Positions 15,851 through 25,246 of a stretch of DNA of 64,000 bases are shown here, one piece after another (positions within the stretch are counted from its first letter, which is position 1; every line of letters starts with the position of its first letter). The stretch spans positions 269,998 to 333,997 of the forward strand of contig JBKJIQ010000009.1 in the NCBI GenBank assembly GCA_046598395.1, read 5' to 3'. Source of the DNA: JAENVU01 sp046598395 (GTDB lineage Bacteria; Actinomycetota; Acidimicrobiia; IMCC26256; JAENVU01). The position numbers and the translations under genes were made by a program. Under the pieces are notes generated by a model. It was not told the DNA's origin, searched no databases, and saw only the letters and a list, made by a program, of their open reading frames with translations.

Positions 15851-17308
15851 TCAAAGCCGAGCGAGCGCGGTGGCCACCGACTGTTCACGGGTCCGCGACG
15901 TGTCGATCATGACTGCGGTCGGCCAATCGTCGGCAGCCTCCGCCATCCGCGCCGCGATCGCGGCGGTCGCGTCCGAAGCATCAGCGTCGGACGCGGCACG
16001 AACGACGAGCCGTTGCCGCGTCGTGTCCGTGGGAGCGTCGCATCGCAGTTCGACAAGGTCGGCAGCCGTGTCAGCAGCAATCGCCCGAGCGGCCTCGCGC
16101 CACTCATCGGAGTTCCATGAAGCGTCCAGAATCACGGGCTCGCCGAGTTGGAGCATCGTCCGAGCGCGCCCGAGCAGAGCCTCGTAGGTGGCGGCGGTGG
16201 ACCGTGCGTCGTAGAGGCCTGCTCCGAAGGCGTCATCTCGTCGGATCGTGTGCCCGATTCCCTTCAGGTCCTTGCGAATCTCATCGGAACGCAGCACGCT
16301 CCAGCCGAGCCGGTCGGCGAGGTCGACCGCCAGGGTCGACTTCCCAGTTCCCGGAAGCCCCCCCACGAGCGCGAGCACCACCCGACCGAGCCGTAAGTGA
16401 TCGTGGGCAAGTTCAAGAAGTTGTGCTGCCTCCGCGCCGGCCGAAACGTCGCCCTGCGCAGACCGCAGACATGCAACTTTGGCACGAACATGGGCACGGT
16501 ACGCGATGTAGTGAGCAGCAAGCGTCGCTGGGTACGTCTCACCCGAGAACTCCCGATACCAGCCGAGGAAACGCACGCCGGATTCGGGCGCGCCACTCCG
16601 CTCGAGATCCATTGCGAGGAACGCGACATCGGCCAGGACATCGCCGTAACGGAGCTGATCGTCGAACTCGATGCAGTCAAGGATGCGTGGGCCATCATCG
16701 AGGCAGAAGATGTCGTCGGCGAGCAGGTCCCCGTGACCATCGCGCACCTTCCCTTCCTCGATCCGAGTGCCGAACAGACGGGCCCGGCCATCGAGGTACC
16801 GGTGCGCGAGCGCGGCGACCCGGGCCGAGACATCGACGTCGAGCACCGTCCCGACGAAGGGTTGCATCGTGGCGAGGTTCGACTCCCAATGAGCGCGCAC
16901 GACTTCAATCGTGCCCGCTTGCGCGATCAACGGCGAGGTCTCGGCCTTCGCGTGGAAGGACGCGATCACCCGCGCGACTTCTCTGAGGCAGTCGTCCGAG
17001 CGACCCTGCTGGCGGACGAGCGTCGATAACCGTCGCTCGTCAGGCATTCGGCGCATCACGACCATGGAGTCACACGGCACACCGTCAGTGCCGATGACTT
17101 CGACGACGCCGAGGTACACGTCCGGCGCGAGTCGACGATTCAACGCAACTTCTCGTTGGCAGAGCCGCGCCCGAGCCGACGGCGTCGAGAGGTCGATGAA
17201 GTCGAGCGTCACCGGCTTCTTGAGCTTGTAGACGCGGTCGCCGACGAAGAAGACCGTCGAAATATGGGTCTCCCGGACCGCCGCGGGGAACCCACCGGTG
17301 CCGTTCAT
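15851..17308 (-). CDS. bifunctional aminoglycoside-phosphotransferase-like / P-loop ATPase (Rv2004c-like)
   Basis: A 485-residue two-domain protein. Residues ~1-300 are an APH/kinase-like domain with GHGDLLADDIFCLDD (catalytic HGD) and DCIEFDDQLRYGDVLAD (the metal-binding D segment). Residues ~315-485 are an AAA_33-type kinase with Walker A GGLPGTGKST. This architecture is that of Rv2004c, a dormancy-regulon gene next to a Usp in M. tuberculosis, and here too a Usp is the neighbour. The phosphorylated substrate is unknown. ATG 17308 has GAGGAG 6 nt upstream. Confidence 0.87.
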   Translation of the reverse strand: MNGTGGFPAAVRETHISTVFFVGDRVYKLKKPVTLDFIDLSTPSARARLCQREVALNRRLAPDVYLGVVEVIGTDGVPCDSMVVMRRMPDERRLSTLVRQQGRSDDCLREVARVIASFHAKAETSPLIAQAGTIEVVRAHWESNLATMQPFVGTVLDVDVSARVAALAHRYLDGRARLFGTRIEEGKVRDGHGDLLADDIFCLDDGPRILDCIEFDDQLRYGDVLADVAFLAMDLERSGAPESGVRFLGWYREFSGETYPATLAAHYIAYRAHVRAKVACLRSAQGDVSAGAEAAQLLELAHDHLRLGRVVLALVGGLPGTGKSTLAVDLADRLGWSVLRSDEIRKDLKGIGHTIRRDDAFGAGLYDARSTAATYEALLGRARTMLQLGEPVILDASWNSDEWREAARAIAADTAADLVELRCDAPTDTTRQRLVVRAASDADASDATAAIAARMAEAADDWPTAVMIDTSRTREQSVATALARL

Positions 17309-17338
17309 ACGCTGCTCCTCACGCTGCGTCGAGGGAAC

Positions 17339-18085
17339 TTACGCGCCCATCTCGCCGAGGATTCCGGGCGGCACGAAGTTGTTTTCCGTCGTGGTGTCGG
17401 CCTCGGTGAGCTCGACCATCCGGTTCACGACCTCAACCGGATCCATCTGGCCCTTCGTCACGAAGTCACGCATCATTTCGAACATCGGCGTGGCTGGCGC
17501 GTTCAGCGACCCGTCATCGAACCACTCCCACATCGAGTCGGCCATCCGGTCGTTGAACCCCGTGAGGTACGGACCAGGGTTGAGCAGCGTCACATCAATA
17601 CCTTGAGGAGCGAGTTCGGCGCGCATGGCCTTCCCCATTGCTTCCAATGCGTGCTTGGTCATCGAATACGGACCGAACGACGGCCCGGACATCACCCCCG
17701 CGATCGACGACACAATGATGACTCGCCCCGACCCCTTGGCGACCATTCTCCCCAAGACATGCTGGGTCACCGCCAGCGTGCCGAACACATTGACCTCGAA
17801 GAGATGCCGCACGCGATCGAGTGGCACATCCGCCATCGGTCCTGTCTGGCCCGCGCCGGCGTTGTTGATCAGCACGTCGATGTCCCACTTTGCGGCCTTG
17901 GCAACGTCGGCGGTGGTGATGTCGAGCTTCTCAACCGTGAGTTGCGGTGCCTCCGCTCGTAACGCGTCGGCGTGGGCATCGGTCTCGGTGGTGGCGATCA
18001 CGTGGTGACCGCGAGCGGCCAACGCCAGGCTCGCGCCCTTCCCAAATCCAGAACCGGCGCCGGTAATCATCACGGTCTTCGTCAC
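17339..18085 (-). CDS. short-chain dehydrogenase/reductase (SDR)
   Basis: A 248-residue classical SDR starting at GTG 18085 (GGAG upstream), not at farther in-frame starts that run into the neighbouring gene. TGAGSGFGKG is the NAD(P) glycine motif, NNAGAG follows beta4, and the catalytic Ser-Tyr-Lys set appears as VSSIAG and YSMTK. Similar proteins oxidise or reduce alcohols/ketones; the cofactor is probably NAD, judged from the glycine motif alone. It lies 30 bp from the APH-ATPase gene on the same strand. Confidence 0.88.
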   Translation of the reverse strand: MTKTVMITGAGSGFGKGASLALAARGHHVIATTETDAHADALRAEAPQLTVEKLDITTADVAKAAKWDIDVLINNAGAGQTGPMADVPLDRVRHLFEVNVFGTLAVTQHVLGRMVAKGSGRVIIVSSIAGVMSGPSFGPYSMTKHALEAMGKAMRAELAPQGIDVTLLNPGPYLTGFNDRMADSMWEWFDDGSLNAPATPMFEMMRDFVTKGQMDPVEVVNRMVELTEADTTTENNFVPPGILGEMGA

Positions 18086-18099
18086 GATGGAATCTCCGT

Positions 18100-19536
18100 T
18101 TACGTTCGGGCAGGCCTTCCCCGGCGGAATGGCGTTTCTGGTGTCGCACCGTATCCGACGGATTGGGCACGTTGGCTTGGTCCCGGAGGCTGTGCGCGCG
18201 TCGATCCAGGTTGGGAACAAATTGCACCGCTGCGCATCACAAGGAACGACATGGCCGTGAGAGTCCACAACGCGAGTTCGGCGAGCAAGAGCACGTGCGG
18301 CGCCGACGTGGTTCGATCGACCGACGATTGCAAATGGACCGACAGTGTGCTGTTCGCGATCACGTACGCGAGGACGAGCGACCCACACATCGACAGCCAC
18401 ACGAGCCACAATCTCCAGGAGCTACCGAGACCAAGCCGTCTCCGTGCCGAAACCACGGTCAGGGTCCCCAGCACCGCGACGCCCAGTACCAACGCCACCG
18501 GCAGGGCAAGGTAGGGCTCGATGCCGGTAACGGTTGGATCGAATCGTTTCCAGAGTTGGGTATCCCCGGTGAGAAAATCAACGATCGATTCAATTTCGAA
18601 CTGACTCACCGATCCAAAGTGGCGAGCCAGCACGGACCACACAACGAGCAGTGGTGAGAGCAGGAGCGGCGCCGGGTTCCTTCGCAGCACGACCCGATAT
18701 CGGTATGCGGCGAGCAGCGCGATCACGATCGCGGTCACCGTTGCGTCGTTTTTGGTCAGCACGCTGGCGAGCACGAGCACGACACCCACGGCACCGTTCG
18801 TACTCCCCACCGGAGCGATGAGGAGATACACCGTCGCCCCCACGGCGGTCAGCCCCCACAGGAGGTCTTGATACCCGTCGGTGCCGTACTGCTTTGAGAT
18901 TCCGAAGGCAGCAATCACGAATGCCATCCCGAGGACGGCCGGCATCGGACCAAGCCGTGCCCGGCGGAAGAGGCGCGGGAATGCGAGCGCAGTCACGACG
19001 GCCGCCGACCCATTCAACAATCCCACGATGAGCTGACCGCTCCGATCATCGATGCCGGCTCCGAGCCGCCAGAACACTGCGATCGTGGCCGCCGCGAACG
19101 GCGGATAGTCGCGGTTGAACGGGTACGCATCGTTACCGATCGCGTGTTGGGTGAACCTCCCGCCCTCCGTCAGCCACCGCGCCAATCGGAACCAGGTCGC
19201 CCGCGTATCCCAATCAACGGCAGGCCGAATGAGTGGGATCAGCATGAGTGCGGCCGCCGCGCAAATCGCGAGCGTCGACAGGAGGGATAAGTCGGATGAG
19301 ACCGGATATCGCTTTCGACACGACCACAACGTCAGACCATTCATCACCACGATGACCGGCACAACGCAGACGAGGAGACCCACGCCGGTCGCAACCTCGA
19401 TGATCGCGCCCACCGCGCACGCGAGTGCAGTCACCAGTGGTGCGAGGGGAACCGCGAACGGCCAAGAACGCGTGATGACGCGCGCGAGCAAGAGACCGGG
19501 CACCGTGAGGAGCACCGCCAACGCAACGACGGTCAC
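18100..19536 (-). CDS. polytopic membrane protein, possible GT-C type glycosyltransferase
   Basis: A 478-residue protein with about 10-12 hydrophobic helices. Loop motifs such as VDWDTRATWFRLARWL and NRDYPPFAA in the first periplasmic loop (acidic residues in a WD-R context) resemble lipid-linked-sugar glycosyltransferases of the GT-C fold. The GTG start overlaps the end of the upstream gene by 4 bp. Function is unproven; the last ~40 residues are Arg/Pro-rich. Confidence 0.65.
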   Translation of the reverse strand: MTVVALAVLLTVPGLLLARVITRSWPFAVPLAPLVTALACAVGAIIEVATGVGLLVCVVPVIVVMNGLTLWSCRKRYPVSSDLSLLSTLAICAAAALMLIPLIRPAVDWDTRATWFRLARWLTEGGRFTQHAIGNDAYPFNRDYPPFAAATIAVFWRLGAGIDDRSGQLIVGLLNGSAAVVTALAFPRLFRRARLGPMPAVLGMAFVIAAFGISKQYGTDGYQDLLWGLTAVGATVYLLIAPVGSTNGAVGVVLVLASVLTKNDATVTAIVIALLAAYRYRVVLRRNPAPLLLSPLLVVWSVLARHFGSVSQFEIESIVDFLTGDTQLWKRFDPTVTGIEPYLALPVALVLGVAVLGTLTVVSARRRLGLGSSWRLWLVWLSMCGSLVLAYVIANSTLSVHLQSSVDRTTSAPHVLLLAELALWTLTAMSFLVMRSGAICSQPGSTRAQPPGPSQRAQSVGYGATPETPFRRGRPART

Positions 19537-20054
19537 CGCCGCGGCTCAACTACGAGCGTGATTTGCGCGCCGATCGGAAAATCCGGAGGGTTCGGGCTCG
19601 GCGCGAGGGCCTTGCCGCATCGCTGAGACGCCGGTGTGGAGCTCGTCACGTCGGCCACCGACAGCACGTAGTCAGCGTTCGCGGGTCGAGCAACGATGCG
19701 CAGTCTTGGGGTGGCGAACGATGCCAGGCCCTGCGTCCAGTACTGCTGCACCGGATCGAGGTACACCCGCGCACCCGCCGGCACCCGCCGGTCGAGGGAA
19801 TCTTGGATGCACCGGTCCCATTGGTAGAACCACGAAGCACGAGACCGTTCGGGACTTGCCACGAGTCGGTGGATCGACTGCAACCCGCTTCCCGTGCGGA
19901 GTGCGAAGAAGCCCAGTCCGGCGGCGATGATCACGACCGCCGAGAACCCGGTGACCACCTTCTTCGTCCGTGGATGCCGTGGCCGATGATCGCTCGCCGA
20001 TACATCGACTTCGGCAGGAGACCGTGGTTCGGCGTCACTGGGGGGCATCTCCAT
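19533..20054 (-). CDS. membrane-anchored protein, hypothetical
   Basis: A 173-residue protein with a cytoplasmic ~30-residue N-terminus, one helix (VVTGFSAVVIIAAGLGFFAL) and a ~120-residue external domain with two Cys (WDRCIQDSLDRRV, QRCGKAL) that could form a disulfide. It is translationally coupled to the membrane protein at 19536, suggesting they act together, for example in cell-envelope assembly. No family recognised. Confidence 0.65.
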   Translation of the reverse strand: MEMPPSDAEPRSPAEVDVSASDHRPRHPRTKKVVTGFSAVVIIAAGLGFFALRTGSGLQSIHRLVASPERSRASWFYQWDRCIQDSLDRRVPAGARVYLDPVQQYWTQGLASFATPRLRIVARPANADYVLSVADVTSSTPASQRCGKALAPSPNPPDFPIGAQITLVVEPRR

Positions 20055-20268
20055 GCAGCGGCGACGCTACAGCCACATCCTCGCTCAGCGGAGGAGGCTC
20101 GCTACCCGTTACGGCGATTCGGACAAGATCCCCTCCGACGCCGACGCGCGGTGTGAGGAGTTCAACGGATACGGCGGCCCCCGCCGGGTCGGGACCTCGG
20201 CCTCTGTTGACCCGCGCTGATCATCCGTATGGTAGAGCTGAGCACTGTCGACACCTGGAGGTACGACC

Positions 20269-20538
20269 ATGATCAGGTCCACCGCAATTATTGGAATCGT
20301 CGCCGAGTGGCGTGACGGTCATATGTGGGGTGGCGGAGATGGAGCGTGGGTGTTCATGACCGTGATGATGCTTTTCGCGGTCGCGGTCATCGGACTCGTG
20401 GTCTGGTTGATCGCGCGCGGCGGCGAGCACCGCCCGCGTTCGGGGTTGGAGAACGCTCGGGCGATCCTCGCCGAGCGACTCGCCCGCGGTGACATCACCC
20501 CCGAGGAGTACCGCGAGCGTCTGCAACACCTGCAGTAG
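20269..20538 (+). CDS. SHOCT-domain membrane protein
   Basis: An 89-residue protein with one membrane helix (WVFMTVMMLFAVAVIGLVVWLIA) followed by a C-terminal SHOCT motif (LENARAILAERLARGDITPEEY). The ribosome site CTGGAGG precedes ATG 20269, and a TATGGT box sits about 35 nt farther up. SHOCT tails mediate oligomerisation or partner binding; many such small proteins are unassigned. Confidence 0.85.
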   Translation: MIRSTAIIGIVAEWRDGHMWGGGDGAWVFMTVMMLFAVAVIGLVVWLIARGGEHRPRSGLENARAILAERLARGDITPEEYRERLQHLQ

Positions 20539-20632
20539 CCACGACGCGTGCTGCCGCGCCATGATGAGGCGAGGATGATCACCTGCTTGCGAAGACGTCG
20601 ACATTCGGGACTTCGCGTTGGCCGATGAACGC

Positions 20633-21649
20633 ATGAGCGGTTTCACCGGTCCCGAAGCGGCGCGCTCGTCCCCATCGTTGTGGGAGTCCGAATCGACCCG
20701 GCGAGCGGCCCTCGACGCGCTGCTCGCTAACAATCCTCAGCATCGATTCGCCGCCGGCGAGCAGATCATGATCCAAGGCGAGGCCGCCGGCTGGTTTGCC
20801 TACATCACCGCCGGAACCGCCGATGTCTCCCGCAACTCCCCCACCGGCCTGGTTCATATCGGGGTCGCCGGCCCCGGTTCGATCGTCGGCGAGTTGGCCC
20901 TGATTACCGGTGCTCCCCGAAGCGCGACGGTCACCGCGACGACGGACGTCGTGATCGCGATCGGCGATGCCACCGACCTCCATCGCCTGTTGACCGATCA
21001 CGACATTGCCGAGGCGATCGCTCGTGTCGTCGCGGATCGCCTGGCCCGGCTCGCCGAGCCGGTTGGGCTCACGCTCGCCGACGGACTCGCGATCCACCTG
21101 CGACCAGGATTGTCTTCCGACGGCTCCGAACTGGCCGCCGGACTCGCCGCGATGTCGCGCGAGTCGCTGCGACGCCGGTTCTTCTCCGCAGGAATGCCGC
21201 CTGAATCCGTGGTCAGTTACCTCCTCGACGTGAACTACATCGACCATTTCGCGTGGGTCGCGATCGATGCCGACGATCCCGAGTTGCCCACGATCGGGTC
21301 GGCCCGGTTCATCCGTTCGCGATCGGACCACTCCGAAGCCGATATCGGAGTCGGTCTGATCGACCGCATGCAGGGTCGCGGGATCGGAACCCTCCTCATG
21401 GAAGCGCTCGGTGTCGCGGCCGCGACCGCGGGGATCGAGCACTTCACGGCCGACGTGCTCCGCGAAAACCGAGCGATGCGCCAACTCCTCCACCGACCCA
21501 GCACGAAATGGGAGGGAAGCGAGCCGGGCGTTGTGCATGCCATCACAGAAGTCCACGAGTTCGGCGGAACACTCGACCCTGAAGTCCGAGACCGCCTGGC
21601 GGCAGTGGCCTCATCGATCATCTGGCACTCCGCCGCCGTCCTGCTCTAG
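20633..21649 (+). CDS. cAMP-regulated protein lysine acetyltransferase (cNMP-binding + GNAT), Pat-like
   Basis: A 338-residue fusion of an N-terminal cyclic-nucleotide-binding domain (phosphate-binding cassette GELALITGAPRSATV) and a C-terminal GNAT domain (acetyl-CoA loop RMQGRGIGTLLMEAL). Order and length match mycobacterial Rv0998/Pat, which acetylates acyl-CoA synthetases and is released from autoinhibition by cAMP. The window also encodes at least two adenylate-cyclase-type proteins and an acyl-CoA ligase. ATG 20633 was chosen; an in-frame TTG at 20618 is possible. The family call is strong; targets are inferred. Confidence 0.87.
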   Translation: MSGFTGPEAARSSPSLWESESTRRAALDALLANNPQHRFAAGEQIMIQGEAAGWFAYITAGTADVSRNSPTGLVHIGVAGPGSIVGELALITGAPRSATVTATTDVVIAIGDATDLHRLLTDHDIAEAIARVVADRLARLAEPVGLTLADGLAIHLRPGLSSDGSELAAGLAAMSRESLRRRFFSAGMPPESVVSYLLDVNYIDHFAWVAIDADDPELPTIGSARFIRSRSDHSEADIGVGLIDRMQGRGIGTLLMEALGVAAATAGIEHFTADVLRENRAMRQLLHRPSTKWEGSEPGVVHAITEVHEFGGTLDPEVRDRLAAVASSIIWHSAAVLL

Positions 21650-21706
21650 CCGGCGAGACACCCGCGTCGTAGCTGAGGTCAAGGACGAGCAACGCGGTCG
21701 CGGCCA

Positions 21707-21712
21707 TAGCAT
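21707..21712 (+). promoter_or_regulatory. -10 box (TAGCAT) of a leaderless transcript
   Basis: TAGCAT ends 6 nt before the GTG at 21719; no ribosome site fits between. Confidence 0.45.
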
Positions 21713-21718
21713 CGAGGG

Positions 21719-22732
21719 GTGCATGTTTCGATGACGGTGCCGACCGAGGACCTGGGAGACGTGCGGACGGTGTACCCGCAACTCGAGCAGATCGGCTACG
21801 ACCGAGCATTCTCGTTCGAGGCGAAACACGATCCCTTCATCCCGCTGGCGGTCGCGGGTGAGCACACCTCCACCATCGAACTCGGTACCGCGATCGCCAT
21901 CGCCTTCGCCCGCACTCCGATGACCCTCGCCAACGTCGCGTGGGATCTCCAAACCGTCACCGGCGGGCGGTTCGTCCTCGGGCTCGGCTCCCAGATCCGG
22001 CCGCACATCGAGCAACGGTTTTCGATGCCATGGTCGCGGCCCGTGGCCCGCATGCGCGAACTCGTAGGCGGGATCCGAGCCATCTGGGAGAGTTGGACCG
22101 AAGGCATCCCGCTCAGTTTCGCAGGCGACTTCTACACCCACACCCGCATGATCCCCGCGTTCGATCCCGGGCCCAACGTCTTTGGTCCACCCCGCATCCT
22201 CACCGCAGGGTTCGGACCGCAAATGACCGCGGTCGCCGGCGAGGTGGCCGACGGTTTCCTGGTGCATCCCGTGAACTCGCGTCGATCGCTGCTCGAAATC
22301 ACCCTGCCCGCGATCGCCGAAGGGGCGCGCCGGACGGGCCGAGACCGTGCCGACATCGAGGTGGTCTGTGTCACCACGGTGGTGACCGGCCGCAACGAAG
22401 CGGAGTACGAACGCAGCCGGGAAGCTGTCCGCGCGCAGTTGGCCTTCTACGGAACGACTCCGGCCTACCTCTCGGTGTTCGAGCTTCATGGTTACGGCGG
22501 CGTGCACCCCGAGCTCAAGCGATTGGCTCACGAGAACCGCTGGACCGAGATGGCCGGCTTGATCGACGACGAGTTCATCGAGACGATCGCGGTGGTCGGC
22601 GAGCCCCACGAGATTGCCCCGAAGATCATCGACCGGCTCCACGGCATCTCCGCGTCGGTCAGCCTGGTGAACAACCGAGCGCCGGACCCCTCGCACCTGG
22701 CCGAGGTCGTCGCCGGCCTCCATTCGGTGTGA
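21719..22732 (+). CDS. LLM-class F420-dependent oxidoreductase (TIGR03617-like)
   Basis: A 337-residue luciferase-like TIM-barrel protein. IELGTAIAIAFARTPMTLANVAWDLQ and GRFVLGLGSQIRPHIEQRF are hallmark segments of F420-linked LLM enzymes, and PPRILTAGFGPQMTAVAGEVADG is the later cofactor strand. It reduces or oxidises a small organic substrate with F420. It sits tail to tail with the carotenoid-oxygenase-like gene and opens the oxidative catabolic island. Confidence 0.88.
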   Translation: MHVSMTVPTEDLGDVRTVYPQLEQIGYDRAFSFEAKHDPFIPLAVAGEHTSTIELGTAIAIAFARTPMTLANVAWDLQTVTGGRFVLGLGSQIRPHIEQRFSMPWSRPVARMRELVGGIRAIWESWTEGIPLSFAGDFYTHTRMIPAFDPGPNVFGPPRILTAGFGPQMTAVAGEVADGFLVHPVNSRRSLLEITLPAIAEGARRTGRDRADIEVVCVTTVVTGRNEAEYERSREAVRAQLAFYGTTPAYLSVFELHGYGGVHPELKRLAHENRWTEMAGLIDDEFIETIAVVGEPHEIAPKIIDRLHGISASVSLVNNRAPDPSHLAEVVAGLHSV

Positions 22733-22752
22733 GCGCGCCGCGTGGTTCGGCA

Positions 22753-24459
22753 CTACAGGTTGTTGCACTCGTCGGCGACGTCGCGAATGCTCGAGTGGAA
22801 CTCGTCGGGCACTGAGGCCATGCGCTCGTCGCTGAGTTCGTCGGAGAAGCGGAGGCGCTCGGCATCCGCGAGGCCGTGATAAGAAGGCATCCACGCCGAG
22901 TGCAACACGAGCGGGATGCATTCCTTGTTGGTGCCGGCGAGGGTGGCGACCGGCCCCGCCGAAACGTTCGCGGCGTCGAACACGTCGACCCGGAAGCCGT
23001 CGTCGTTGCAGACGGGCTGGATCACGTAGCCGTCGTGACCGCCCGGCTCACCGCCGGCGTAGGTCCCGGCGGGGGCGCCGCGCGGAGCGAACGCCGGTGA
23101 GGTGATGTGGTCCGAAAGATCGGTGTAGTCCCAGCGACCCTTCAACTCCATGCTGGGACGATCGAACGAACAGAGCGCGCCGGGGCTGTCTTCGCGGACT
23201 TGGTCGAGGTCGATGCGGCCCTCGTACAGGCGAGCCGCGCGTCGGCTGATGTTCCCCGGACGACATCCCTGATAGGTGACGTGGTGCAGCGTTGGCGCCG
23301 ACATGCCTTCGGTGCTCCAGTCCATCGCCGAGAGCTGGAGGTTGAACGTCCAGTCCTGCTTGAACAGACCTTGTTCCAGCACCTTCCCGGATTCCGGATC
23401 GAAGATCACCTCGGTGATCGTCTCGGGCGCCATGGCCATGTTGTAGAGGCCGACCACGCCGGGGTCGACCGGGTTCCCGTTGACGTCGAGGTCATCGGCG
23501 CGCATGTAGAGACCGAGGTCCATGAGGTCCATGCCCTCCCACACCACGGAGATGCCGTCGGTGTCATCCCAGCGCGCGTAGTAGTGGCCCGTGGGTGGCG
23601 CCATCGTGAAGCACACCGGGGTCACCGGGGTTCCCGATGCCACACCCTCCAGCTGGTCCTTGCGGATCAGCCAGACCGGGACCTCTTTGTCGATCGTGAG
23701 CGTGCGCGCACCACCCATCATCTCTGCGGGGTCGGCCTTGAAGTTGCCCGAGTCGCACAGGATGATCCAGTCGCGGGTCTGACTCACGGTGTGGAGCGAC
23801 CCGCCAAATGCGACGCCATCCAGGGGCCAGTGACGAACCTGCGTGCCGTCGTGTCGGTCGTAGCGCACGACCGATGGCCGCATGCCGAACGTCGGTTCCA
23901 TGACCAACTCGAGCTTCACGGTCCAGAGACAGTCGCGCTCGGGGTCGGCCACGGGATGAGCGGTGGAGAAGAGGAAGGGCAGCACACCCGCCATCTCCAT
24001 CGAGCTGCCGCCCCAACTGTCCACGTGGCCGACCTCGGCCACGAACTCGAGCGTCTCCGGATTCAGCTCGACTGGCCGGCCCGCATCCCAAGTGGTGTAG
24101 AGACGGTTCCCCCACGGCAAGGGCGCGGTGTTCGAGGAGTTCGGCGGTCCGAACGGTGACAGGTAACCGATCGGGCCCGGCGCGAACTGCTCCGGGTGGC
24201 GGTCGTAGAGCCGCTTGCCGGGTGTCTGAATCGAACGCGTCTGCCAGGAGAAGCGACCCGGCGCGGCGCCGCGCCCGCCGGGCTCGAGCGACAACCGGCA
24301 GATCGAGCCCCAGTCGAAGATCCCGTACGGGAGGGTCTGACTGTTCTGGAAGCTCGAGAAGACCACTTCACCGCTGATGTCGGTGGGCCACGTGCCGGAG
24401 ACCACCTCGAGCTCGAAGTCGGTGTGGGGCGCAGTGGTCAGCGATCGCGGAGTGGGCAC
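22753..24459 (-). CDS. carotenoid-cleavage-oxygenase family protein (1)
   Basis: A 568-residue RPE65/lignostilbene-dioxygenase-family protein. The four-His iron set is consistent with FSTAHPVADPERD, GGSLHTVSQT, TMAPPTGHYYARWDD/HHVTYQG and a C-terminal His such as SAWMPSYHG. It is longer than bacterial apocarotenoid oxygenases (~480) but within range. GTG 24459 has GGAGG at good spacing. Family members split C=C bonds of carotenoids, stilbenes or phenylpropanoids with O2. It is divergent from the Rieske-operon promoter and shares a palindromic operator with it. Confidence 0.85.
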   Translation of the reverse strand: MPTPRSLTTAPHTDFELEVVSGTWPTDISGEVVFSSFQNSQTLPYGIFDWGSICRLSLEPGGRGAAPGRFSWQTRSIQTPGKRLYDRHPEQFAPGPIGYLSPFGPPNSSNTAPLPWGNRLYTTWDAGRPVELNPETLEFVAEVGHVDSWGGSSMEMAGVLPFLFSTAHPVADPERDCLWTVKLELVMEPTFGMRPSVVRYDRHDGTQVRHWPLDGVAFGGSLHTVSQTRDWIILCDSGNFKADPAEMMGGARTLTIDKEVPVWLIRKDQLEGVASGTPVTPVCFTMAPPTGHYYARWDDTDGISVVWEGMDLMDLGLYMRADDLDVNGNPVDPGVVGLYNMAMAPETITEVIFDPESGKVLEQGLFKQDWTFNLQLSAMDWSTEGMSAPTLHHVTYQGCRPGNISRRAARLYEGRIDLDQVREDSPGALCSFDRPSMELKGRWDYTDLSDHITSPAFAPRGAPAGTYAGGEPGGHDGYVIQPVCNDDGFRVDVFDAANVSAGPVATLAGTNKECIPLVLHSAWMPSYHGLADAERLRFSDELSDERMASVPDEFHSSIRDVADECNNL

Positions 24460-24501
24460 GAGGATCCTCCATGGGCTTGATGGATGCGAGTGTCAGCCGA
24501 T

Positions 24502-24528
24502 AGGTTGGTGAACAGTGTTTACCAACCT
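24502..24528. promoter_or_regulatory. imperfect 27-bp palindrome, operator candidate
   Basis: AGGTTGGT (24502-24509) and ACCAACCT (24521-24528) are perfect inverted repeats, and the interior AACA/TGTTT also pairs. It lies in the 55-bp gap between divergent genes, overlapping a TAGGTT -10 box (24501-24506) and the GTG at 24515. The size and symmetry fit a TetR/GntR-type dimer. The half AACAGTGTTTACC recurs with two changes before the second carotenoid oxygenase. Confidence 0.6.
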
Positions 24529-25179
24529 TTCGCGAAGCTCCGACGCCGTCACGTCCGGTCCCGCTGCTCCCCTGGCGCGGCCACTCACGCGGCGCGGCCG
24601 ACGCGGGCGCACGATCCTCAAGCGGTTCCTCTACACCCAGCTCGCGCTGCGCCAGGCATTCATGATCGCCATCGGGCGCGAGCAGCCGCTGGTCAACTTC
24701 ACGGTGGAGGCCGACCCGCCCTCGGTGTACTTCGTGTACCGGATCAAACGCGAGCTCATCGACGAGTTGCGCGCGCGGCTCAACCTCCCCGCGGGTTTCC
24801 GCTCCACTCCGATTCGGTGTCTGCGCGACGACGAACCCGCGCACCTCATCACCCTGAACGTGTATAGCGTCCGACCGCATTCGTCTCCACTATCAACCTC
24901 CCCGACGGCGACGAGGCCCCGCTGGTCACGCCCGCGCCGGAGTGGGCGACGGACAACGACTTCATCTACTGGGAAAACGGCATCTGTGACCGCACCTTCT
25001 ACGACGCCGGAATGATCGATCCAAAGCAGCGCAAGGTGCCAACATCGTCCTGCACTATCGAGGACGGCACTGGGTGGGCGGACCTCGTGGAACCCGAGCC
25101 GGTGCACGTGCTCGTGTTCGAGGACGCGATCGAGCTCGTCATCTCTCCATGGGAGAACCTGGGCCGCCTCCAGCCATGA
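24515..25179 (+). pseudogene. frameshifted gene of unknown function heading the Rieske operon
   Basis: The first frame gives 120 or so sensible residues (RIKRELIDELRARLNLP, AHLITLNVYSV) and then degenerates. From about 24889 a different frame continues plausibly (TINLPDGDEAPLVTPAPEW, then FIYWENGICDRTFYDAG ... ISPWENLGRLQP) to a stop at 25177-25179. A short deletion with frame change near 24870-24889 is the simplest reading. It has no membrane segments and I do not recognise the family. Confidence 0.6.
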
Positions 25180-25246
25180 ACAACACTTGCGTCGGAACAT
25201 CGAGTCGACCCGCCGACCGAGCCAATGCACACCGCGAGGAGATGGC

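Noticed and set aside
16117..17029. Plus-strand open frames opposite the APH-ATPase
   Set aside because: Arg-rich shadow frames; the minus-strand protein has clear kinase and P-loop motifs.
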